A DNA stretch of 6,595 bases from an archaeon (GTDB taxonomy: Archaea > Nanobdellota > Nanobdellia > Woesearchaeales > GW2011-AR9): assembly GCA_020053615.1 (NCBI GenBank), contig JAGVMW010000029.1:1-6595 (forward strand), written 5' to 3'. Below the pieces are notes generated by a model that saw nothing but the letters and a program-made list of their open reading frames with translations, did not search any database and was not told the origin of the DNA. Position numbers and translations under genes: made by a program. This document shows positions 1-5,315 of this stretch, in pieces. How positions within the stretch are numbered: position 1 is the stretch's first letter; the number at the start of each line of letters is the position of its first letter.

Positions 1-80
1 AGATGCAACTATCGCATCTCAGCCCAGAAAATCACTCTCGATTTTTCTGGGCAGTGGTGATAATGGTGCTATCACTCACT
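1..80. repeat. Cluster of three adjacent hairpins
   Basis: Three inverted repeats follow each other with almost no gap. AGATGC (1-6) pairs with GCATCT (14-19) around a 7-base loop. GCCCAGAAAA (22-31) pairs perfectly with TTTTCTGGGC (43-52) around an 11-base loop. GTGATA (57-62) pairs with TATCAC (70-75) around a 7-base loop, and AGTG/CACT (53-56/77-80) extends this past one bulged base. A T5 run (80-84) follows on the plus strand. The pairing is read directly; the role is not known. It could be the 3' end of a plus-strand transcript starting outside the window, a structured RNA, or a DNA repeat. The window edge may cut it. Confidence 0.5.
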
Positions 81-124
81 TTTTGGACTGTGCCTTGTTG
101 AGAAAAATATTAAAACATAAAAGT

Positions 125-132
125 AAAAAAAA
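125..132 (-). terminator. T-tract terminator of the SRP RNA
   Basis: Read on the minus strand, the RNA ends in AAGCAAGC and then runs into eight consecutive T residues. Archaeal RNA polymerase commonly terminates at such T-runs. The run lies directly after the 3' strand of the closing helix of the SRP RNA, so it gives a natural 3' end near base 133. Confidence 0.7.
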
Positions 133-417
133 GCTTGCTTTGAGGCATACCCTCAGTCGAACCAGCATAATAGCATTGGTTTGACCCAAGCTGCTCCTCG
201 GGCTTGCGACCCTTTGAACATGGTGCTCACGGATTAAGGCTGCTTCCTTCCGGACCTGACCTGATTCTCTATAAGTCCATCCCAAAGGACAAACCGTCGT
301 CGAAGACAGTATGGACCAATACAACTATGATGACCCTTCTTTGGGCTTCGGCTCCGTGTGAAGTCCGTTCACGGTAACAACGCAGGACTAGCGCGCCAGC
401 CTAGCTATCTCTCAAGC
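133..417 (-). ncRNA. ffs: Archaeal signal recognition particle RNA (7S RNA)
   Basis: This is the RNA scaffold of the signal recognition particle, which binds SRP54 and SRP19 and directs ribosomes making membrane or secreted proteins to the translocon. The decisive sign is the near-universal helix 8 (domain IV) core at 261-238, containing GTCCGGAAGGAAGCAGCC with its GGAA tetraloop. The 5' part looks like an Alu domain: GCTAGGCTGG near 408-399, a UGUNR-type motif TGTTA at 379-375, and GCCGAAGCCC farther on. A short stem GTCC/GGAC (290-287/278-275) just before helix 8 may be helix 6, the SRP19 site, but this is tentative. The ends pair as helix 1: GCTTGAG from 417 with CTCAAAGC (144-137) or CAAGC (137-133). 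The length of about 285 nt suits archaeal 7S RNA. Ends are approximate, set by the terminal helix, the TATA box 28 bases upstream and the T8 run. A protein-like open frame within this stretch is not a gene. Confidence 0.95.
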
Positions 418-439
418 TACTTTAGGATGAAAAGAGAGG

Positions 440-451
440 TATTTTTTAAAC
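440..451 (-). promoter_or_regulatory. TATA box of the SRP RNA gene
   Basis: The minus strand reads GTTTAAAAAATA, a good archaeal TATA element. Its centre is about 28 bases before base 417, where the closing helix of the SRP RNA begins. It lies in the 74-base gap after the cdc48 stop codon, so the RNA probably has its own promoter and does not rely on read-through from cdc48. Confidence 0.65.
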
Positions 452-491
452 TTATGCTCTAAGAAATGACGCTTTTGGAAACAACCATCTT

Positions 492-2969
492 CTATCCAAA
501 ATAACTATCCCGATTCGGCTTCTCTTTTATCTGCTTGGCTCGGGCTGAACTGAAGTAATTTTCCAATTCTTTGTACGCTTTTTCTACATCTTCATCTACC
601 GAACCTTTCACCAGCTCCAATGCTTTGATAAGATGCGAGAACGTAACTTTCTTAAGAATGTTAGCATCAATAGACTCCCGCAATGCTAACATTCCTGCTT
701 CTCGACATACTCCTTCAATATCTGCTCCCACATACTTTTCAGTCTTCTCTGCTAATAGTTGAGTAAATTTAGATATCTGCTCCGGAGTTCCGGAACTAGT
801 TTGCTCAATAGCAGTATTTGGAGTAGAAAGTTCAGTTTGAACCGCCAGTTCAGGAATAGTTTTCTTTGATTTTAATTTTGGTTTCTCAACTTTTATCGTA
901 TCTTTAGATTCATCATTATCTACACTGTTGTAATCTACTGCCATTTCTTTAAGATGCACTTCAAAGATTTTCTTTCTGCCATCTACATCTGGAATAGAAG
1001 TATAAATCATCCTATCAAATCTTCCTTGGCGAAGCAGGGCTGGATCTACAATATCAGGCCGATTAGTTGCTGCAATTACTAGCACATCATTCAAGCTTTC
1101 CAATCCGTCCATCTCAGTTAGCACTTGATTAACTATTTTATCGCTAGAACGATTACCTTCACCCTGAGAACTTCCTCTTCGGGGAACTAATGCATCTATC
1201 TCATCAAAGAAAAGTATAGTAGGAGCAGTCTGCCGTGCTTTTCTGAATATCTCGCGCACTGCTTTTTCTGAATCACCCACCCATTTACTCAATAAACTAG
1301 GTCCATTTACTAATATAAAATTAGATTCGCTTTCTTTAGCTACCGCTTTTGCCAGCAAAGTTTTACCCGTTCCTGGAGGACCATATAATAAAATTCCTCG
1401 TGGCGGTCTGATACCCATCTTCTTGAACAGTTCCGGATGCTTGAGTGGCCATTCCACCGCTTCTTTCAACTTATCTTTAATTTCTTCCATTCCGCCGATA
1501 TCACTCCAATTAATATCGGGAGTTTCGACTAAAACTTCACGCATAGCGCTCGGACGCACAATTTTTAATGCTTCGGTAAAATCATGTTGGGTTATCATCA
1601 ATTTTTCCAATACTTCTTTAGGAATAGGCTGTTCATCTTCTTTTCCGTCCATCTTTAAATCAGGAAGAATTCTACGCAATACAATCATAGCTGCTTCTTT
1701 TGCCAATGCATTCAAGTCTGCTCCTACAAATCCATGAGTTACATTGGCAATTTCTTTCAAGTTGATATTTTTATCCAGAGGCATATTTCGAGTATGAATC
1801 TTCAGAATATCTAGTCTTCCCTGCTTATCTGGAACATTAACTTCAATCTCTCTATCAAATCTTCCCGGACGTCTTAACGCCGGATCTAAAGAATTGGGCA
1901 TATTAGTGGCAGCGATAACAATAACTTTCCCGCGGCTCTTCATCCCATCCATTAATCCTAATAATTGGGCTACTACCCGCTTTTCTACATCTCCACGAGT
2001 TTCTTCTCTCTTGGTAGCGATAGCATCTATCTCGTCAAAGAAAATAATGGATGGAGCATTCTGTTCGGCATCTTCAAATTTCTTTCTTAGATTGGCTTCA
2101 GATTCACCGTACCACTTACTCATGATTTCCGGACCATTAATAACAATGAAATGAGAATTGGTTTCTGAAGCTACGGCTCGGGCAAGTAGAGTTTTACCTG
2201 TTCCAGGCGGACCATGCAATAGCAATCCTTTAGGCGGTTCGATGCCTAATCGTTCAAATATTTCAGGATGTTTTAATGGCAATTCTACCATCTCGCGGAT
2301 TTTTTTAATTTCATCGCCTAAGCCGCCGATATCTTCGTAATTTATTCCCGGAGCAGCTGCTTCTGCTTCACTTATTTCTACGGCTTGAGGATTAAATTCA
2401 ACTTCAGTTTCATCAGTCACAATTACAATTTCTTTTTTAGGATTAGTATCAATAACTCTAAAATGAAGATTTCCAAAACCGAATCCAGCAAATTGGTTTT
2501 CTAATGCTGAAAAAACGTCATCAATATCTCTTCCCGGATCAGCAAAGCCCATTCTTCTTCTGCCCGTTCGACGTAATGCAACTAAGTCACCTTTAATTAA
2601 TGCTTTTCCCAGCAATCCCTGTTTGAATAGATTAGGATGGGCTCGAATCATTACTCCTTTGTTTACTGGAGCGATTACTACTTTTTTAGCAGGTTGGGCT
2701 TCCGATTTCTTGACAAAGACCAATTCTCCGATAGAAGTTTTAGCATTTTTTCTGGTGTTACCGTCCATACGCACGATGTTTAATCCGATATCTCCCGGAT
2801 AAGCTCGGTCAACTACCGCAGCAGTTATTCGTTCTCCTTTTATTTCTACAATATCTCCTGGATTTACGCCGAGCTGGCGCATGAAAGAAGAATCAATTTT
2901 AACTAGCCCTTTGTTTACATCATCTTGTACTGCTTCCATTACTTTGAGCTTGATTTCTTGGTTAGGCAT
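492..2969 (-). CDS. cdc48: Cdc48/VAT-type AAA+ unfoldase with two ATPase rings
   Basis: A hexameric ATP-driven unfoldase that extracts and unfolds cytosolic proteins, in archaea often for the proteasome. The 825-residue protein has an N-terminal double-psi barrel and CDC48 domain 2 (about 1-190). D1 has Walker A GPPGTGKT (253-260), pore loop KWYG (285-288), Walker B ending D312-E313, sensor N356 and arginine fingers R370 and R373. D2 has Walker A (530-537), pore loop KWVG (562-565), Walker B D589-E590, sensor N636 and fingers R650 and R653. Both rings therefore look active. An extra stretch of about 50 residues (roughly 678-730), rich in K, E, S and T, interrupts D2 before the YVGADIE helix. 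The C-terminus YFG resembles the HbYX proteasome-docking tail but has Phe for Tyr. An open frame runs to 3131, but the ATG at 2969 is preferred: family homology begins there and a TATA box lies 25 bases upstream, implying a leaderless mRNA. Confidence 0.97.
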   Translation of the reverse strand: MPNQEIKLKVMEAVQDDVNKGLVKIDSSFMRQLGVNPGDIVEIKGERITAAVVDRAYPGDIGLNIVRMDGNTRKNAKTSIGELVFVKKSEAQPAKKVVIAPVNKGVMIRAHPNLFKQGLLGKALIKGDLVALRRTGRRRMGFADPGRDIDDVFSALENQFAGFGFGNLHFRVIDTNPKKEIVIVTDETEVEFNPQAVEISEAEAAAPGINYEDIGGLGDEIKKIREMVELPLKHPEIFERLGIEPPKGLLLHGPPGTGKTLLARAVASETNSHFIVINGPEIMSKWYGESEANLRKKFEDAEQNAPSIIFFDEIDAIATKREETRGDVEKRVVAQLLGLMDGMKSRGKVIVIAATNMPNSLDPALRRPGRFDREIEVNVPDKQGRLDILKIHTRNMPLDKNINLKEIANVTHGFVGADLNALAKEAAMIVLRRILPDLKMDGKEDEQPIPKEVLEKLMITQHDFTEALKIVRPSAMREVLVETPDINWSDIGGMEEIKDKLKEAVEWPLKHPELFKKMGIRPPRGILLYGPPGTGKTLLAKAVAKESESNFILVNGPSLLSKWVGDSEKAVREIFRKARQTAPTILFFDEIDALVPRRGSSQGEGNRSSDKIVNQVLTEMDGLESLNDVLVIAATNRPDIVDPALLRQGRFDRMIYTSIPDVDGRKKIFEVHLKEMAVDYNSVDNDESKDTIKVEKPKLKSKKTIPELAVQTELSTPNTAIEQTSSGTPEQISKFTQLLAEKTEKYVGADIEGVCREAGMLALRESIDANILKKVTFSHLIKALELVKGSVDEDVEKAYKELENYFSSARAKQIKEKPNRDSYFG

Positions 2970-2987
2970 GGGGAATTTTAAAGGGAG

Positions 2988-2999
2988 TTTATATATAAA
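2988..2999 (-). promoter_or_regulatory. TATA box of cdc48
   Basis: The minus strand reads TTTATATATAAA, a near-ideal and palindromic archaeal TATA box. Its centre is 24-25 bases before the A of the cdc48 ATG at 2969, so transcription should start at or next to the start codon. No Shine-Dalgarno sequence is seen in the short gap, which agrees with leaderless translation. Confidence 0.75.
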
Positions 3000-3065
3000 G
3001 ATTATGGTGTTTGGTACCGAGGGTTTGGATTTTAGAACCTCCAGAAAGTAGTAACAATGGAAAAG

Positions 3066-3075
3066 TTTAAAAATA
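3066..3075 (+). promoter_or_regulatory. TATA box of the single-ring AAA+ gene
   Basis: TTTAAAAATA preceded by purine-rich GGAAAAG, which may serve as the TFB recognition element. The centre is about 27 bases before the ATG at 3098, so the mRNA is probably leaderless. This spacing favours the ATG at 3098 over the TTG at 3086, which would lie upstream of the expected transcript start. Confidence 0.65.
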
Positions 3076-3097
3076 GGGTTATTATTTGATAGAAAAC

Positions 3098-4315
3098 ATG
3101 ACTGATATACCTTATCATGAAGCAAAATCATTTTTAGAACGGGAAATACAGCAGTACCACAACGGTAAAAGTGATCCTGAATTCAAAGTCTCCAAGAATA
3201 AATCTACTTTTGGAAGCGATACTAGTATTTATTATAAAGTTGATTCGCAGGTTGATCTTTTGCCAATCATTATCTCTACATTAAAACCGTTAGGTGAAGC
3301 TAAAGTAAGAGATACATATAATTCTTTATCATTTGAAGTAGGTAAATTAAAAATTAATTTTGATCAATGCGGAACGATTTATGTACATAAGTCAATGAGT
3401 TTTTCTAAAGAAGGAGATTTAACCAGTGAAGAACTTCAAGCCGTTCTTGATGCTTATAAAAAATGCCATCCATCAGAACAAGATAATCCTTTGGAACAAT
3501 TAGAAAAATGCGGTTCAATTGTTTATCATCCAAATAAGACTTTTACTTGGGATTATCTTGCTGGATATGAAGCCGTAAAACAAGAAGTGAAAGATTCATT
3601 GATTCTACCATTCAGTCATCCAGAAGTATATGATCGTATGGCTAAAGGAACCAGAAAAGTTTACGAATCTAATCGACCTCGAGCAGTTTTATTCGAAGGC
3701 CCTCCAGGTACAGGAAAGACTACTATGGCTAGGATTATCGCTGGAGAAGTTAAAGTTCCGCTGGTTTACCTCCCGTTAGAAAGCATTATGACTAAATGGT
3801 ATGGAGAAAGCGAACGTAACTTGTCCAAAGTATTTCAATATTGCAAAGAGATGGGTTCAACAATTATATTTCTGGATGAGATTGATGCTTTAGCTACTTC
3901 CAGAGATAATCCTACCTCTCATGAAGCGACACGTAGAGTTCTGTCAGTATTGCTGCGTGAAATTGATGGTTTTCTACCTAATGATAAGACTTTGTTGGTG
4001 GGAGCAACTAACCGCAAGCAAGATTTAGATGCGGCGTTAATCAGCCGGTTTGATTTAAGTATACTTTTCCCTCTTCCCAATATTAATGAACGTTCAGCGA
4101 TTTTTGCTAACTATGCTCAACATCTCTTTCCTGTAGATTTTGGAGTGTTAGCAAAAGGTTCAGAATGCTTATCCGGAAGGAACATAAAAGATGTATGTGA
4201 ACATGCTGAAAGAAAATGGGCTTCTAAAGTGGTGAGTGGAACTGCTACGGAAGAGCTTCCATCAATTGATGAATATATTCATGCAGTGAAATCCAGAAAG
4301 ACTAATGGAATTTAA
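3098..4315 (+). CDS. Single-ring AAA+ ATPase with an unrecognised N-terminal domain
   Basis: A 405-residue protein with one AAA+ module at about 155-395. It shows Walker A GPPGTGKT (201-208), an aromatic pore loop KWYGES (233-238), Walker B ending D260-E261, sensor-1 GATNR (302-306) and arginine finger R317 in SRFD. The pore loop suggests substrate threading. At the position of the usual second arginine finger is Leu320. Residues 1-150 match no family I recognise. Residues 43-123 suggest strand-helix-four strands-helix, an order like one repeat of the TATA-binding protein fold; this is inference only. There is no transmembrane segment and no second ring. The gene is divergent from cdc48 across 128 bases. 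It could be a remodelling ATPase for a specific partner bound by the N-domain, but the substrate cannot be named. ATG 3098 is preferred over TTG 3086 because of TATA spacing. Confidence 0.9.
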   Translation: MTDIPYHEAKSFLEREIQQYHNGKSDPEFKVSKNKSTFGSDTSIYYKVDSQVDLLPIIISTLKPLGEAKVRDTYNSLSFEVGKLKINFDQCGTIYVHKSMSFSKEGDLTSEELQAVLDAYKKCHPSEQDNPLEQLEKCGSIVYHPNKTFTWDYLAGYEAVKQEVKDSLILPFSHPEVYDRMAKGTRKVYESNRPRAVLFEGPPGTGKTTMARIIAGEVKVPLVYLPLESIMTKWYGESERNLSKVFQYCKEMGSTIIFLDEIDALATSRDNPTSHEATRRVLSVLLREIDGFLPNDKTLLVGATNRKQDLDAALISRFDLSILFPLPNINERSAIFANYAQHLFPVDFGVLAKGSECLSGRNIKDVCEHAERKWASKVVSGTATEELPSIDEYIHAVKSRKTNGI

Positions 4316-4320
4316 TTTTT

Positions 4321-4522
4321 GTTTAGCATCTTCGAAATTCTCGACGTGATAACTGCAGAGCGACATCTCCGTAGGTTGAGTCGTTCCGCTTTGCTCCACT
4401 CGTGAGTTTGCTATCGCAAACAGCCATCCCTCTGTCGCTATCGTTGAAATTACCAAAAGAATTTCGACCTACACTCGACTGTGGTCTCTTTATATTGCTG
4501 ATGCAATATGATGATGCTAAAC
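4321..4522. repeat. 202-bp structured element with terminal inverted repeats between convergent genes
   Basis: GTTTAGCATC (4321-4330) and GATGCTAAAC (4513-4522) are perfect 10-bp inverted ends filling almost the whole gap between two convergent genes. Inside are TCGAAATTCT/AGAATTTCGA (4332-4341/4458-4467, 10 bp), AGCGACA/TGTCGCT (4359-4365/4433-4439), GTTTGC/GCAAAC around TATC (4406-4421) and ATATTGC/GCAATAT around TGAT (4492-4509). All these stems nest, so the transcript of either strand could fold as one branched RNA. Candidates are a miniature inverted-repeat element, a bidirectional terminator or insulator, or a structured RNA. No clear target-site duplication touches the ends; TAATT occurs near both (4313-4317, 4525-4529) but is offset. 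A similar partial sequence lies at 6526-6595. A minus-strand open frame crossing it is not supported as a gene. Confidence 0.6.
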
Positions 4523-4523
4523 C

Positions 4524-5009
4524 CTAATTCTCAATAAAACTCTGTAAAGAAAGATTGACTAAATTCTCTTTAGCCTGCATCTCTTTGAACTGAGGCTCAA
4601 TTTTTATCATTACCTGCTCATCGCAGAAAGATCTTACTAAAGGAACACCTTTTCCGCTTAGGCTGGAAATACATTCCGGAACCACGGCGCAAGATACTTG
4701 AGAACGTTCGGCTACTTCACGATAAGTTAAAGGCGCTTCTTCGGTGTATAATACCAAGAAAACTTTTCTCTCCAGCTGATTTAAAGGAACTATATTGGGT
4801 TTAGGAACTGGAGTTCCATTTTCCGCAGAATTCAATTGTATTCGGTCCAACCGTTGCGAAAGTTTTTCAACTTTTACTTCAATCTGTTGTAGATAGTCAA
4901 ACAGAGACTGTATCTCCTGCGTGTTATCATTTATTCCGCTTAAATGCTCCTCGAGAGCTTGGCGGACTTTTTGCAGTTCCAGCTGTATACTATCATCTAC
5001 ATTAGACAT
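4524..5009 (-). CDS. Coiled-coil and winged-helix DNA-binding protein
   Basis: A 161-residue soluble protein. Residues 6-58 form a heptad-like, charged helical region (coiled coil), then a short proline-containing linker (about 62-75), then a winged-helix domain at about 76-140. Within it, LTYREVAERS (94-103) is the probable second helix, about 106-118 the recognition helix, and 120-138 a beta wing. The layout suits a dimeric transcription regulator, though its targets are unknown and a basal transcription role is possible. The frame can be opened at GTG 5018, but GTGAT there is better read as the Shine-Dalgarno sequence for ATG 5009, giving a start of MSNVDD. The region just upstream has two strong inverted repeats, so autoregulation is possible. 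The stop codon lies two bases from the structured element at 4321-4522. Confidence 0.8.
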   Translation of the reverse strand: MSNVDDSIQLELQKVRQALEEHLSGINDNTQEIQSLFDYLQQIEVKVEKLSQRLDRIQLNSAENGTPVPKPNIVPLNQLERKVFLVLYTEEAPLTYREVAERSQVSCAVVPECISSLSGKGVPLVRSFCDEQVMIKIEPQFKEMQAKENLVNLSLQSFIEN

Positions 5010-5013
5010 TTTT

Positions 5014-5018
5014 ATCAC
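5014..5018 (-). promoter_or_regulatory. Shine-Dalgarno site that decides the start of the winged-helix gene
   Basis: The minus strand reads GTGAT, then four A residues, then ATG. GTGAT matches the core of the archaeal GGTGAT ribosome-binding sequence complementary to the 16S rRNA 3' end. It makes ATG 5009 the likely start and argues against translation from the overlapping GTG. It is the only gene here with a clear site of this kind. Confidence 0.55.
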
Positions 5019-5029
5019 AGATTAAACTC

Positions 5030-5059
5030 GACCGCAACTTTTTTCAAATTATTGCGGTC
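5030..5059. repeat. Perfect 8-bp inverted repeat in the promoter or leader of the winged-helix gene
   Basis: GACCGCAA (5030-5037) and TTGCGGTC (5052-5059) form a perfect inverted repeat around 14 AT-rich bases. It lies 20-50 bases before the ATG at 5009. The AT-rich centre, AATTTGAAAAAA on the minus strand, could itself be a TATA box with a start near 5017, which would make the arms an operator clasping the promoter. Alternatively, from the TATA-like site near 5063-5072, it would fall partly in the mRNA leader as a hairpin. The right arm contains TGCGGTCTC, shared with two other intergenic sites. Confidence 0.5.
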
Positions 5060-5062
5060 TCC

Positions 5063-5114
5063 TAATATTAAACCATAATTAACCATTCATAATTTTACTT
5101 ATGGTTTGATATTA
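5063..5114. promoter_or_regulatory. 16-bp inverted repeat, operator-like, with a minus-strand TATA candidate
   Basis: TAATATTAAACCATAA (5063-5078) and TTATGGTTTGATATTA (5099-5114) are inverted copies differing at one position, which would be a G-U pair in RNA. The spacer is 20 bases and holds a third, shorter TTAACCAT (5079-5086). The inner minus-strand arm contains TTTAATATTA, usable as a TATA box with a predicted start near 5043 and so a leader of about 33 bases for the winged-helix gene. The symmetry and AT-richness suit a regulator-binding site. Binding by the adjacent winged-helix protein is inference. Confidence 0.5.
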
Positions 5115-5282
5115 TCTTTTTTCGCAACCTAGTACGTGACGTTTACACATCTCGTATCTACCATCCACACCGAAAATTGGAATAACGAGGTGGTTTAAAT
5201 AGCTTTCGTTTCAGCTTTAAATTTCACTAAAGAATGATTAACTTATTTTTATGAAAATATTTTTGTCGACGGAGAGACAAAC
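5115..5282. other. Gene-free spacer with an orphan TATA-like site
   Basis: Together with the inverted repeats, this completes a 306-base gap between two divergent genes. I see no convincing gene or tRNA in it. TTTAAATA (5194-5201) resembles a plus-strand TATA box, with an expected start near 5224, but only a six-codon open frame (ATG 5234) follows. TTTGTC/GACAAA (5262-5267/5276-5281) is a 6-bp inverted repeat directly before the methylase TATA box and may be a regulatory site. All are weak on sequence alone. Confidence 0.3.
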
Positions 5283-5292
5283 TAATATATAC
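5283..5292 (+). promoter_or_regulatory. TATA box of the METTL5-like methylase gene
   Basis: TAATATATAC, centred about 28 bases before the ATG at 5316, places the expected transcript start at or a few bases before the start codon. The sequence just before the ATG (ACAAGTAAAA) has no good Shine-Dalgarno core, so a leaderless or near-leaderless mRNA is likely. Confidence 0.6.
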
Positions 5293-5315
5293 TACTTTGA
5301 TATTTACAAGTAAAA

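Noticed and set aside
53..80. Possible tRNA-Thr anticodon arm (7-base loop with T at the second position and GGT in the anticodon place)
   Set aside because: The stem is longer than five pairs, loop position 32 is A, and there is no T-arm or acceptor stem in the flanks.
76..324. Minus-strand 82-codon open frame
   Set aside because: It lies almost wholly inside the SRP RNA, including the invariant helix 8 core, and resembles no protein.
571..2340. Several plus-strand open frames antisense to cdc48
   Set aside because: They are shadows of a strongly conserved coding region, with serine-rich low-complexity products and no promoters or ribosome-binding sites.
2970..3131. N-terminal extension of Cdc48 by 54 codons
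   Set aside because: It precedes the conserved family start, runs through the TATA box of the gene, overlaps the divergent gene and has no Cdc48-like sequence.
4262..4456. Minus-strand 64-codon open frame
   Set aside because: It crosses the end of the ATPase gene and the inverted-repeat element; it has no start signal and its sequence is explained by the repeat structure.
4508..4514. ATGATGA resembling a C box
   Set aside because: It is part of the terminal inverted repeat of the element, and no D box follows at a suitable distance on that strand.
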